From Istiophorus platypterus (Eukaryota > Chordata > Actinopteri > Istiophoriformes > Istiophoridae), in contig CM029115.1 of the NCBI GenBank assembly GCA_016859345.1, positions 17,921,501 to 17,985,500 on the forward strand: 64,000 nucleotides of DNA, in the 5' to 3' direction. Below the pieces are notes generated by a model that was not told the DNA's origin, searched no databases, and saw only the letters and a list, made by a program, of their open reading frames with translations. How positions within the stretch are numbered: position 1 is the stretch's first letter; each line of letters begins with the position of its first letter. Both the position numbers and the translations under genes were made by a program. This document shows, piece after piece, positions 15,201 through 30,082 of the stretch.

Positions 15201-18200
15201 TGTAATAAAGGCAAGTAATGTCTGTGTAACTTTACTTGCAGATAGAGGATTAAGCAGTTTTTAGTGTAATCAGACCTCCTCGCTCAGATGTGTTAAAATG
15301 GATAACAGTATTTCCACAGGCAAAGAGCAGGGAACTGTGTGTTCTCTGAACCATGTCTTTATTAGAGTCACACTCTCTTCCTGGACATTATAATTGCATA
15401 AATAGCAATGATATAATTCAGTTATTTAGAGATTGAATATCAAAATCAGAGCTATACATTTTGTTTGATGTGCTATTATTATGATTTTTTAATTGTTAAC
15501 TAATTATAGACTATTAAGCAATTGTTAAGCAGCAGAGAGTAACAGCCTTGGCCTTCAGCTTGCTTGTCAAGCATGGTAAACCCTTGAATTATTGACTCGT
15601 TAGGAATTTATACCCTACTTCATGTCACTCTAGGAATTCCCATTGTGTTTAACCTCAGAGAAATTGTCACTTACTTTTGAGGTCAGTCTGTCAAATTAAT
15701 TTGTGTTTGTCTGTGTGTGATTACAAGTTTTTTGCACACTGTATGTTTGTGCATAACAGAGTATCCTGCTGTCTTTGTGGTCTATATGAAGGAAGAAGAC
15801 TAATTTTCTCCTTTGCTATACAGAAATCAACTTGTACTGTATGTAGAATGAAGAATGAATGACTGTCCAACCTTTCATATATTGCTGATCATCCTTCTTG
15901 AATATGCCGAGAAATCAAGTACAGTTTCTTGCATGAATTAAAGGTCATATACTTTCTCTATTTAATTTTCCATTCAGTGGTTATAGGAGATCAGCCATTA
16001 TATTCTACCATACTAAAGACAGAGGCCTGCAATATCGTTCATTGAGCATAAAAGCATTTAAATCATGAAAAAATCCAGGTGAGGAATCCAGTGAAATAAT
16101 ACACAAGAGATTCCCAGTAATAGGGTAGCACTACCCCTGTAGCACATACTTTGCCACCTGAGATAAACCAATCAAAAAAACAAGTTATTTATTTTACTTA
16201 CTCTTATTATAATCAAAATCCCCACACAACCTTTTACAAAATTTCTTTACCCTGGTGGTAGAGCCACATTTTCTTAAAGTTACTGGAGCTTGTGCAGTAG
16301 ATAACATAATAGACAAAGGTAAAAGTACCAGGCACTACTAGTCTGAAGTTTTTTACCATCCCAAGGTTACACATCAGTACTGTTGGCATTTCAGCTCAAA
16401 GCAGTGATATGAGGAGCTGATCAGCTATTCTTGGAGGGTTGCTAGGAGAGCTGTTCAGGTACAGCATGTGTGACCAGCTGGAGGCCACAGATGGTTTAAA
16501 GCCTCTGCTGCTTGTAATTTGTTTCAGTTACACAGTGTGGATCATGGCAGATTCTTGTCACAATATGAATGAGCTTCTTAGATACCATGTTTTGTGAAAC
16601 AGAAAACTGTGACTTCCTTGACCACTTAATACTTTTGCGTCAAGGCTACAAGAGTCAAAGAGTTTATCTTGTGTCCAAGTTATTATAGTTATTATATGTA
16701 ATCCATGTTAATCCTGGAAATTTGCTGGACAGTTAATAACAGAGCAGTACACAACCATTTGGGGCAAGTGTTCTCCTCTGTCCAGTTTTCTGAGGAACTA
16801 TTTCTTCTCAGTCCCCTTGGATTTGGCTCAGTTTTCAAAGCAGGCTTTCCTCTTTCCCAACACATTTGCATAATGTAAACGCACTTTGCACTTCGTGTAC
16901 AGCACATAACACCAGTTTAGAGTTCTTTGTGGCAAATTGGTCACCCAGTATCCACTTCTGATTGTAACACCGAACCTATTAAACAACTAAATGTGTCATT
17001 GAGGGTTGTTTTCTCTCTGCTCCATTGATCAAGAGGCCATTAACAGAGTATCTTGTTTGAATGTAGCCTTATGTACTTTAAATTCTTTGCCCCTGCCGGT
17101 GTTACTAAATATGTACTGTATATATGGCAAATCCATTTCTCATCCAACACCGATCTGTGAGTCTTCACTGAATCTGTATTAGTATGAACTTAGTCAGCAA
17201 AGGTCAGACAAACATCGGAGACAAATTGGAAAATAGTTGATGCTGAGAAAAGAATTTTTCAGAGGCAACAGTGTGCTTAATAATTTATATGTGGTTCTTG
17301 AAAATAAATCCTCACAACCTCTCTCATACATTCTGGCAGAAAACCAGACATTTGAACAGAGACCATCATATCTTGAACAGTTCTTTAAAAAAAAAAAAAA
17401 AGCTCATCCAGCACTGTGCGTGCGTGCGTTTGTGTGTAAATCATCAAAATTTCTTTCAGCATATAAGATTACAACTAGATACACTCAAAATCATTCTTTA
17501 TTTAACCACCAGAAGCTCCAGTGAGCTTATTTTCTCATCCTGTCATCTTGAAAAACCCAAAAAGGATATACCTTTTTCCCTTTTTCCCTTTTTCTCATGT
17601 AAATTATTTTATTTCTTTTGAGGTGCCGCATTCTCCTTCCCCATGGACTTCTCGTGTTGTTTTTATAAGACTTTTAGTCACAGTGGTCAAAATGAGTTTG
17701 ACAATCTTTAATCACACGTATGGACATTTCTCTGAGTAAAGCGTCTTTGATGACTACTCTTAGTGCAGTCCCAATATGTTAGATGACTGTCGAGTTTTTG
17801 TCCAGCTGGATCATTTATCATGTGCCTTTATCTTTCCTCTTTGCCTTCTTCCTCTTTTCCTGCCTGTCTGGTAAAATGTAAAATCTTATGCTCTGTTTCA
17901 GAGTTGAGCTCCGAGAACCTGCGTACCTGCTTTCAGATTGTTAATGCCTACATATACCTGTCTGCCACAGAGTTCCTGCAGGTGAGACACTAAAACATGC
18001 TATATATCAAGTGAAACACTTAATATAAAGAGACAAAGACACCAATGCACAATGCATATACAGATTAACCTCCATATGTATGAATTTTTGTATTTCCAGA
18101 ACTATGCAGAATCATTGTGCCGATCCTTCTGTGATCTGTTGAAAGACATCACAAATGAAGGGCAGGTCCAAGTGCTCAAGGTACTGTTAACCCCTCCTTA

Positions 18201-21200
18201 AGTTCCACCACAGTGCACAGAGCAGGTGTAATCGAAGTGGTATAAAATGCTCTATACATAGACGACCAAACCTAAACGAATAGTGCTGCTTGTGAATGAA
18301 TGCAAAAATTATAATGCAAAAGGAACCTTTCTATTCCTGCAACTAATAAATTATTTGAGTTATGTGCTACTCCAAACGGCTCATTTGTCTACATCTGGTC
18401 AGCTACATTTATATTGGATAATCAATTAATGGATTTGAGAGAGTGCCTACATGGGTTGTTAGCGAAACAATATAATGGACTTAATGTTGACCAATGGTTT
18501 TAAATCAAAGTTATTTAGATAAATTGTTTCTGTTCCACAAATTACAATGACAATTTTCATTTGTCAACTGACCACAACACCAAGACTCCTCTAATGAATG
18601 AGATGACTTAAGCCCTAGATCATAGAGCTCAGAACAGAAGGATGGGATATAATCATAGTGAATTTCTATGATAAAGTTCATTTGCATGCCTCCCTATAGA
18701 GACCAATATGAATATTTCATTGTCTATCTCTATGGGGTTCGGTCACTGACCTTTGAATAAATATTCCCATTTGAGGATTTCATTTGCAAAAATGTAATTT
18801 GTAATCTTACAAATGATATAATGTTACAGTGTTATATCATCATGTTGATATGGTCCTTTATGTTGTAGGATGGAAAGATCTGTTAACTCTGTCCTTTGAG
18901 ATTGTTTTTGTGAATAAATTTATATCTATATTATATGGCTCAGGTATTTTTCTGAACATCAATTCAAGGGTGTTACTGAACCTCTCTAAAATAGTTTACT
19001 CTAAAATATAGTATCATAACCTACAATAAAGTAGGAATTATTGCAGGGCTGCATTGCTTGTAGTTAGGTATAGCTTATAAAAAATGTCTACACATAGTAT
19101 TTTATGTATAAACACAGAGATGCATGACAAACTGCTTGGGTCATGGTGTCTTTTATGCTGAAAATTTCCTATAATCGTATTGTGCTTTTGCTTTTTGTAC
19201 CTGGCTTTTTTTTTTTTCTCGCCTTTTTACTTTAGCTATAATGCCTGAGAGAACTCATACAAATCTCTCAGGAATCTAAAACTCAAGGGACCAACCATGC
19301 ATGCGGCATACTTTAGGTCATACACTCAATTAAAAGAATTAAAAAGAGGATTTCTGGACTCTATCCCTGTCTCTCTAAAAAGAAGCTCATATTAACAGCT
19401 TTTTTCTTCTGTATGTACTGATAGCCACAATTTTGCTACAATCTTTATATAATCCAGTTTTATCCCTACTGTCTATTTTCTGAATCAGATTTATTGGGTA
19501 AGGATGTTAGCACACACAAGGACAGTGATGGATATTGACAGGGTGGATTTAATGACTGCAGTGTAGACCTGGCTCAACTGCTTGTGTGGTGGACCATACT
19601 TCCTAAGTTGCTGAAGAGACTACATCCTCTGCTGGGTGTTTTTGAGGATGGAGTTGATAGAGCTTTCCAAAATTCAGGTTTTGGGAAATGGTAGTTCCCC
19701 GAAACATGAAGGTCTCCACAGTTGACAAAGGGCTGTTGTGAGGGGGAGCAGTGCTGAGGGGTGTTCACTGTCAGCTCCACTGCCTAAAGTGTGTTCGGCT
19801 CCAAGGTGTTCAGACTTCACCAGCTGTTCAACCCTCTGCCAATATGCAGACTTGTTGCCTTCTTGGATTAGTCCAATTACCATAGTTTCATCTGCAAACT
19901 TGAGGAGTTTAACTAATGGGTCCTTGGAGTTGCAGTTGTTGGTATATAGAGGGAAGGAAATGGGGAGAGGATACCTCCCCAGGAGGCACCAGTCTTGAGT
20001 GTCCGTATACCAAAGGTGACGTTCCTCAGCTTCACCACCTGTTCCCTGCCTGTCAGGAAGGTGGTGATCCACTGACAGACAACAGGGATACAGTGATCTA
20101 GGGGGGTTTGGAGGGAGTGGTGTTGCTGGTCAAGTTGTGGCAGGATATAGTGCAGACGATTGCCTACTGCATCGTTCACTGACCTGTTTGACCAGTAAAC
20201 TGCGGGGGATCTAGAAGATGTTCTGTGATATCCTTCAGGTGGGCTAACACTAGTGGTTCAAAAGACTTCATGACCACAGACATTAGAGCAACAGGCCTGT
20301 CGTCATCCAGTCCTGTGATGGCAGCTGTTATTGAGGGGCTGGAGTGAATTTCAGGTCAGCCAGGTCCTAAATGTCTAATGTCAGCAGGGGGGCACGGTCG
20401 CATGTATTTTTAAAAGTGTCTTTGAGGCCTCTCTAAACTAATGCAGTGTTGTGGGCTGAAAACTATGTTTTTCAGCATTTCAGTGTAGCTTCTATCTTTT
20501 TCAATGTGTTTCTGGTGTTTCCTGTAGTCTTCCTCCTTGGCCTGACAAAGTGCTTTCCAGAACCCAAATGCTAACAAACGCTGATGGAAGATATTAGTCA
20601 GTCAATTCATCCAGGTTGCCGGTTGCAGCTTCAAAAACACTCCAGTTTCTGTAGTCAATACAATCTTGCAGTTCCTCCTTTTTACAGTACTCTTTTTACC
20701 TTCCGTTCTGGTGCCCCTCCAAGTTATCCCTGTCTATTCTGCCTGTGTTTTTTGTTGCTACTTGTACTTACTCTCCTCTCTTGAGCCGTATCCCTCATCC
20801 TTCCCCTCTTTGTGTCTCTGCAGGTGGTAGAGATAGCTTTAAAGGTTAGCCCCATACTGGGAGCCCATATGTTCCAGGCCCTGCTACCAGCCGTCTTCAG
20901 AGGTATTGTGGATGGCGAGGTGAGTCTTACCTTTACATTTTGCAAAGATCTGGACTGGGATTATAAAAAATAAATGGAGATAGCCATAAAGATATGTTTT
21001 ATTAACTTAAGTGCATCTTTACTCATTTTCCATCCTCTTTTACTGAATGTTTAAATATTTGTCCATGTTAAACCTTCAAATACTTCCTTAAAATGGGATG
21101 ACTTCTCCTCCTGTTTGTTCTTCGAGTTTGTACTTCTCTGTCACATGAAATCAGTTCTTATTGAGACTATATGATGGCATTTATTGATCAAATCAGATGA

Positions 21201-24200
21201 ACACCATAGATTGCCTGTCCAGGAATCTGCTGTGTCATTGCGCCTTATCATGCTTAATGGCTTGTGCTGTGTGTAAAAGCATTTGTGCATGGGTATGTTT
21301 ATGCATCCGCTTATGATTGTATATTCACATTGTGTGTTTGTGTTGTGCAGAGATATCCCGTGGTGATGTCCACCTACCTAGGCATCATGGGCCGCGTCCT
21401 GCTCCAGAACTCCAGTTTCTTCTCCTCTTTGCTCACTCAAATGGCCTCTGAGTGCAGCCAGGAGGTGAGGCTTGATGTCTCCCCTTCATTTCTACCTTCT
21501 CAGCACAGTCTTTTTGAATGTCTATGAGAGACATAACTGCAAAGTGCCTCTTAAAACAAAATAATTGCAAACAAGGCTGAAAGTGTTGAGGCAAGGAATT
21601 TCAAACAGTAACAAGTTCAAGACCTAAAGTTTAGAGTTGCCCCTCTTCACTATGAGACACAGGCATAATGGCACTGTTGTTTTTGAGACACAGAGCAAAA
21701 TTAATTATTGCATTGTTTCGAGATTGATGCCTAAAACTAAATAAATGAAAGTCCAAGAGTTGTCTCTCTGCATTTTCTCTCCATCATGCCAAAATCGTCT
21801 TTGTTGATGATAGAGGACAAGGCTGGGAGGTAAATGGGGCAGAACAAGCAGGGAAGGCAAGTTTTGATGACTTTTATGACAATGGTGGAACAATATATTT
21901 AAACATTAAATACAATCTACCAGTATACTGTATTTTGAGTTGTCAAACACTGTTTATGTCGCCTCTCTTGTCCATCTCTCTTCATTGAACCGTCTCTCTC
22001 CTCATCAGGTGGACCAGTTGCTGGGCAGTGTAATAGAGATGTGGGTTGACCGCATGGACAATATCACTCAACCGGAGAGGAGGAAGCTGTCGTCGCTGGC
22101 TCTGCTTTCCCTTCTACCATCTGACAACAGGTTAGAAATATTTATCATTTATTTATGTACAGATGGGACTTTAACCTGGGAAATGTAGATAGCATCCACC
22201 CTGTCAGCCCATCTAACAAGGGCGAATAAGAGGAATCTGAAAAGACAAACTTGACAAATTATTTTTTCAGCTCTTATTCACCTTTATCAGCTATAGCTGG
22301 TGGTATTATCTTTCTCTCTGTGGTTTATGGTGTTGAGCAGGTTTTTGCTAACAACAGAGAATATTAGTTCTTGTAAAAAAAAAAAAATGACAACAATAAA
22401 AGCCTTTTTACCCTACAGCCATTATATGCTTCACAAAATCAAAAGAGTAACCAGTGTTGCCTTTATGCCATATGGGTATCATGTGTCACAGTGGTACAGC
22501 ACATGTACACCTACCTTTTGCAAAGAGCAGGCATACATGAGCAATGATGTTTTTAGAGAGATTTTGATGCTTTTAATGGTGTTTACAGGATATAGAATGT
22601 CATGTAGGAGAGAGAGAAGTTTATGCCAAATGGAATTGGGGGAAGAGCTAGACAGGTGTTGACACAGTTTTACATAGGAGCATACCTGCAGAATGACATC
22701 TTTAGATTATATAAGGTGTAGTAATAACGTTTTCTTATTCAATGTAAATTTCAAAAGGACATACACTTGTGTAGACAAGATGGTTTACACAAGCCACCGT
22801 AGGCTACAGCAAAGTGAGCAGTGTTGTACTATTTGTTTTTAGGCTGTTTACCCAAAGGTTACCATCAGTAGTGGATTTGACTTGGGGACTGCCATCCTGC
22901 TTGTTAGCAAAATGGTCAAAATGCTTCCCACTTTAACCTGCTCTCCCCTGTCCTTTCCCATTTTGCAGAGAGAGTGCAGGGGCAGAGAGGTGGTTTATTG
23001 AATATGTAAATCTAGTTTGCCTAACTCATTGATCTCATTATCTGACTGAAGTTTGAATTTAGAATCCATGGGCCAAACCATGACTCTGGAATATTGGTCC
23101 TGTGTAAATCCATGGTGCTGTCTATTGTCTATCCATCCCCCCTGTCACCTACTGGTTAGCATTAAACAGTAATTGCAAAGGAATACCCTAATGTATCTAA
23201 TAGCCTCTGGTTCTAGGCTACTAAATAAAAAGGCAAATTGTGCCAAAACTCTGTTCTTTATTATTGGGAATGTACTGCAACGCTCTAGTCAGCACGGAGA
23301 GGAGAGAGCATTTATAATGGAGATCTCTCCAAAAGACAAGGACATTATCCTGGCAGTAGCTGAGATTGAGGTGACTCTGCAGGTAATACCCTACTTTCTG
23401 TCACGATTACATCCGAGATTTCTTTCCGGGTCATGAATTTTTCTTATTCTTTTCAATGAATGCTCTGGAATAATAATGAGCAACCATAATCACAAGGTCA
23501 AAGTCAGACCATACTTTACACACTTCTAACATGTTTATAAAATGTTTTTGTTGTAATCTAGCCTATCAAGGCATGAGTGCTATGAAAGAGTTGCAGGCCA
23601 GTGATACAGACAGTAGAGAAGTATGCAGTTAGGCATTTTTTCATTTCTGGTTTGTGTATTTAATTCTATGGGTACTCAGGAATATACTGTGTTGAAGCTA
23701 GATGCAGTATATTTAAATTACAACACACTAGCTTAACTTCTGTTGCTTACAACATTGATCAGTCACTGTAATTTGTGGTGCTATGTATAACATATTTATG
23801 TATTTGTTTCTCTCTTTATATGGCTGCATTCATCAAGTTAATGAGAGATACTAGGGTTTCATAACTTGTTTTTTATTGAATCTGTCCACTACTTTTCTTG
23901 CTTTTTCTGATTAGATCTATTCCCTGAATGTATCATTGTCCTGCTTGTCCTTTGGTATTCTAAACTTTGAAAAGACTGAAACAAAGTAGCACTAACTTTT
24001 TTGCAGTCTCAGGTAACTAGAATTTTCACTCTCATTTTGTATTTATCATGCACAGCCAGTGATTGGAAACTCTTGTTCAGCTCTTTTTGCAGTACCACTT
24101 CATTATCACTGACAGCCTGCTTTTTGATGGTAAAGCTTCTATTAAAAATGCCAGGACTCAACAAGAACAAGGACCAAAATAAATCAATATGCACATCTTT

Positions 24201-27200
24201 ATAACCTGGATCTGCTGTGCTTCTAGTTTGTCTAATTCCTAATTATAATGGTTATCTCTAAATTAGTACATCATGTGAGGAATCAAATATTCCTCTTGCA
24301 TCAACTGGAAGTACTTTTTGTCTCTTTACAAACCTTTGATGAGTTATTTTATTCAATTTGATTTATTTGAATAAAAAATTTCATTTGCTTTGTTGAATTT
24401 TGCTTTTTATAGCATGCATTACCCAGCCCACATAGATTAAGACACAAGGTGTTGAAGCACACCTGGCTGTAACTTGCATATGTGCATACAGACATGTATC
24501 TGCATTTTTATTTCTGCATGCAATTGTAAGTATTATCACTACTAATTGAAATTCTTCTCCATTTTGAGATTATGCAATCCCTTGCCATTAATTGTTACTT
24601 TTATTCACACATATTCTTAGAAATGTTCTTTTGAATTCTTAATCATTTTTCCATAAGGGTATTTTTTTCAGTACTGTCTTTAGAAAACTGTCATTATATT
24701 AGAATTGAATACTCTATGGCTTTAATTTACTAAAGCAACAGTTTTTTCAAATTTTAAGAGCTTTTTATGCCATCTCCAGCTATGGAGTTTGACTATTTTG
24801 GGGTCATTCTACGTATCTAAAATCATTGATGCTCGGCAGCAGCAAATGTAAATAGTGATTGGCATTTTATAATTCATTTTCAGCCAGCTCAAGTAGAATA
24901 TATATATATCGATATGTCTGAAATTTGCACTGAGAGTTTAATTTTGGTCACAGCCTCACAGCTGTTTATCAGGTGAGGATGGTACAGAGACACTTGATTG
25001 TGATGAGGATTTTTTTTGCTGCAACTAGTTTGTCTGAGCATGTAGCCTGTCAGCTTTCAAATCAGGTTTCATCTTACACTGATTTGAATGACAGGCACAA
25101 AGCAGCAGCACTAGTCAGTAATTTAAAAATGATCACCAAGGAGATGTTTGGCTGGATAGATTTAGAATTTAAAGGCATATTTTAATGCATGATGAGGAAG
25201 CTCTAACACAATGCCTGGATGCAGCCGCTGCTATTGCTGCCAATTTGAGACCATCATTAGGAAATTGGGGACACCAGTGATGTATTTTAGACTCCCAGGA
25301 CATTAATAGTGAAATATTACTGACTAAGATGAGCAGCTATTTCAGATTCATTTGGAACAGTTTTTCATTCTTGTTTAAGTCAATGAAAGATTTTCTAACA
25401 TTCATTAGCTTTAAATATATATATATTCCTGTCTTCTACAGTATGTATTTTATGGGACTCAAATATACTTGTATGTGTTAGTCTGTATGCACGTATGTAA
25501 AGTTGGAGTTGTTGGAGAAACACATTTTTTCACCACACCAGTGTAGAAAATATGATTGTAGTGCACAGCCATATGCTGGCTCAATCAATTCATCGATCTA
25601 TTGCTGTAGCTCAGCTTTCATATATTTCAGTCTTGATGGTAGTTTTGCAGTATGAGCATATACTTCAGTAACATCCATGGATAATTCCCACACATAAGAA
25701 ATAAGAGACATATCTATGTTTGCTAGCTGGGTATGATTCCATCATGCACTGATTTTCCATCTTTCCATCTGTGTCATTTTGCGATGCTGCCTCAGGCCTA
25801 CCTAGCCAAGCACTTGAACTGGCAGAACCTTTTTGGGTTTGTATTCTTTTCCTTCTCTGCTTTTTAATCCTATTGACCTGGGAAAACCCATTTTGCAGGA
25901 CTTTGAAATAATGATTCAAATAAATAATCAATGAATGCTGCTCATCTTAAAACTCGGGTAGAGGGCGTTGTGAGCAGGCATATTTTAAAGATCTCAGGCT
26001 CAGCAAGCCAGCAGGCCAAGGCTCTACAATGCTTCTTTGCATTTGCAGTGGGGGAAAAAAAGAGACTCTGCTCACAAGGCTGTGTTTAAAGTCATTGTGC
26101 CTCATTTATTTTTGTTTTTCACACTTGAATGTTTACTTTGAGATGATAAAACTGCCTTAATAGCTGGAAAATCACCTTTATCATATGTGATTCATCAGTG
26201 CAATAGCAGCATGTTTTGTTTTTTGTTTTTTTGTTATTTTTTTACATTTTTTAAATGTACTATTATTCATTGTTTGGGCTCCTTTGATTATCCTATCTTT
26301 CCTTTTGATAGCACAGACACAATTTTCTCTGGATGGCCTTTTTTTTTTCTCTTTATCAATTTCACTGTTGTCGGGAATGAACCTGGTCTGTTGCTCTTGT
26401 TCTCACAATGACTGTTTGCTTTTTTGGACAAATACCCAACCTCTCTGTATTGCTCTCTCATTTAAACACACACAACTGGTAAATAAATGGTCTCAGGAGT
26501 AATGAGTCTATCTCATCTTTGTATTATCAGTGTGATCCAGGACAAGTTCTGTGGCATCATCAACATCTGTGTTGAGGCACTGCATGATGTAATGACAGAG
26601 GATCCCGAAACAGGCACCTTCAAAGAGTAAGTATGCATAAGGAAAAGTGAAGAAAGACAAATGCATACATTTTTCTAAATCCTGCAGTTAAAACCTTCAA
26701 GTCATTCTTTTCACAAGTGAATGAGGTTTGTAATTTTGACAAAGCTCATGCTTGATGAATTAAAACAGTTGAAATATTTCTTTTGAAAGTACTTGAAGCA
26801 GTGCAATTGCAGTTGTCCATTGAAATTTATCAAAAAAGAAACTCTAAATAAATAATTCTAAAATGATATAAAAGCAGTCACAACCTCATGGTTCGTGACT
26901 TTGCTGAAGGAGGCTGAGTAGCAGTGTTGTACAAGACACATTTCTCCAGAAAAGTAATGGCTTGTAAAATGGCCCAGAAAACCCAGATCGAAATGGAAGG
27001 AGACATTAACACAGCCCCCCTTCGACTCTGAATCTTCCCTGCTGCATATCTCTCCCCCTGGCTCTGTGTAACAGTAGCATGGTACTCATTTCTTAGTGGA
27101 TGTTAACCTTCATGCAGACACCCCTTTTCCCAGCAGCCAAAATCACTCAGCACCCTCTTAAGATGTGCCAATGTGAAAAGAACTTCATAGTGGTGTAGAA

Positions 27201-30050
27201 ATGTTAGTCAGTGTTTCTTCATTTTACAATGAAGTGTTGAATTGTTTCAGTTTCCTGCTGTGCTTCATAACGGATAAAAACACATTTGCGGATGCATGTT
27301 TTATTCACTGTTTGTAAATGCAGTCAACTGAGACAGTTAGCAGTGGGTGGTGTAATCTTCCTGCCTGTATTTAGGAATTAAGTAAAGTTTAAATTTAAAA
27401 AGGACTTTGCTTTTATTTCTCTGTTGTCATAAGTGGTTTGGAATTGTTCTTGCGTAGCGTGAAATATGGCTAAACGTAATTGCTGCCATGTATAACTTGA
27501 GTAAATTAACATGCCAATTGGCAAGCCAATGCAGCATTGGACTCCAGTGATATAGTACTGTACAGAACTGTACAGGGCCAAATTGGAAACATTGGATGAC
27601 TAAAAACAAATGAATGAAATATAGGATTGCAGTGCTGCAAAGTTTTAAAAAGGAAGTAGAACTTTGGCCATACGGTGTTCTTTGTTTTCAGCAGAGCATG
27701 AAAAGCTAGTCACTCACTACAATGTCTATGAAAATGCTAGAAACAAGCTGTGAACATAGAATTGACATAGAGTATCGTCACCTTTTTAAGTTGAAGTAAT
27801 ATAACTCTGTGGCAAACAGTTGATTATTCAGACATTCAGCAGTTATGGGGAAACATTATAATTCATTTGTAGTCAGGATGAATGTAAGTCAAATATTCAC
27901 ACTCTCTTTTGGCTCAGTCTTTGGTCACCAACTCCAGGGGGAAATATGTTTTTTTAACTGCTAATTGGTTCACTCTTTTCACCACGATGTCGCTAAGATT
28001 ATCTGTCTGCCTACTGAGCAGGCAACCATATCTCCTAAAAATTGCATTTCTATACAGCCAAAGTGCGACTGCATATCTGTTTTGTACAAAATGTAATGCG
28101 ACCAGGTTGTGTTTTCTATTAAGGTATTAACATATCACTGAACATATCAGTAAAATGACCTCTGACAATATCATTGTTTTTTTGCAAGAATATCCCATCT
28201 TGCAGTACGATATCCACTTGTAGTAACTACAGCATTCTGAGACATTCTTATGGATATAGTTAGGCACTCAGAGAACTCGGTTAAAATTAGGGAAAGACTG
28301 TACGGTTTATTACAAAAAAGGTCCACAGTGACTTCAGACCCAACATGTTTATTTACATGTAACAAAAACTACGAGCCTTCCATAACGTTAAGCAAAGAAC
28401 TTTTTTTGTCTAAATCTGACCACAAATGGGACTCTGGATGCAAAATCCAGTCTCCAGTGTAATAGCTGTGTGCTTTGTACGCCCACTGTAAACTCTGCTG
28501 CCATTAATAAATGTAATGCTTTTTTCATTAAAAAATATTTTGCATCTTAACATCCTACCAAAAATTAAACTCCCTAGAAAACATATTTGCTGTTGCAGTT
28601 TAGTTGTAAGGAAACACAATTTCTAGGAGACCGCGCAGGTGGTGTTCTGTTGAGTTTTTTCACTGAAAACAGCTGCCTGCTCTGACCAAGACCACATTAC
28701 GAACCAGTAAAGTTTGCGATGTAGACAGCTGAGCAAGGACCTGAGATTTTCTATAAAGCTCTGCAAAACAGAAAGAAAGCTGCAGCTTTGATCATTCTCT
28801 GTAGGTTTATCACAAAGAGAGGCCCCATCCACATTTTCACATTGTTTTTCACTTTGAAATTGGATTGTTGTTACTAAGATGTATTTCTTAAAACTATTAC
28901 CTGTTCTCTCTGCACTAAATTTGAGTGAGTTGATTTTTGTTATTGAATTTCATTAGTAAGCATTTAGGTAGAATTTAGTTAGAATTTCTGATCATGAGCT
29001 ATCAAGTGCTACAAGTCAAAGTGAGGAAATGTGACATTCAAGACCCCCCTACATCATCTCTACTCACAATTAGGATTAAGTAACAAAGGCAGAGGAAATA
29101 AAAACACCATACACAGACTTTGACTGAGCACAAAGGTTTTTCTTGTAATTCTCCCTGCATGCTGATGGACCAATATGAATAGCAGGTAGGGCTGTGTAAA
29201 AAAACACCAGAGGGTTAAGCCTTTTTTTTTTTATTTGTGCCTTTGTGTGTATCCATGCTGCCTGTTCTGAAATTGTCTCCTTCTGAGCAGGTATATGTTT
29301 TCTTATTAATACTGAATTGAAAATTATTTTGTTTGCAGCTGCATGCTGATGAGCCATTTTGAGGAGCCCAAGCTAAGTGATGATGAGGAGCCTCCAACTG
29401 AGCAGGACAAGAGGAAGAAATTGGTGAGTCACTCAGACACACTTGGATGCACAAAGTAAAGTTTTATTTCACTAAGACTTTTTTAAATTTTGTGCTATTC
29501 TCATTTTCGATTTTTGGATAAATAGCTCCAATAATGTAATATTTTACTGAGATCGTAGAGTTCGTCTTCACCCCTTGTGATATCCTTTATTCCCCACTGG
29601 CAGTCATAATACAAGATTAAAACTCTCAATCAAAATAAGCCCCATCATTATGATCCCAAAGAAAATATCTAGTAAGCAGAGAGAAAGGTGGTCACTTCAT
29701 ACAGTTTTTAGTCAGTTACCAATTCAGAGCCACCTCTCAACTTCAATAGCTGCTGCAGCTTTCCAGGTACCAGCACCATGTAATCATTTAAGCACAGTCC
29801 CTAGATGCAGGCATGTGTCACAGCAGCACGCATGTGAGTCATTTTCAGCAAGCGTGGATGTTGTTGAATACCCATAAATGGCCTCTAGGTGGGGGTTGTA
29901 TACCAATTAAACAGTAGAGTGATACATATGTGTATGGGCATGCACTCTGTATGAGGATGCATTCCTCTGCTACTCTCTGTCACACTGTGAGAGCTAAGAA
30001 AATGATAACATTCCTTCACATTGTAAAAATATTGTTAAATCATGATTTTG

Positions 30051-30082
<32 letters not shown>

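Larger units (their letters stand above)
6849..17901 (+). other. intron d (11.05 kb)
   Basis: GT-AG intron. Recognised contents: a TIR-bounded Harbinger-like remnant at 8701-9495, an old 'ggctgcaactaa' repeat at 11899-12212 and a 27-bp tandem duplication at 13722-13775. Purine-rich + strand DNA occupies about 7620-7900 and 8220-8410. The remainder is AT-rich unique sequence, including a few denser high-complexity stretches (12420-12600, 13240-13520, 14880-15200). No exon of any gene was recognised on either strand. Confidence 0.8.

Noticed and set aside
19738..20101. Plus-strand frames opposite the LINE fragment
   Set aside because: The minus strand carries the recognisable reverse-transcriptase motifs; the plus frames are shadows.
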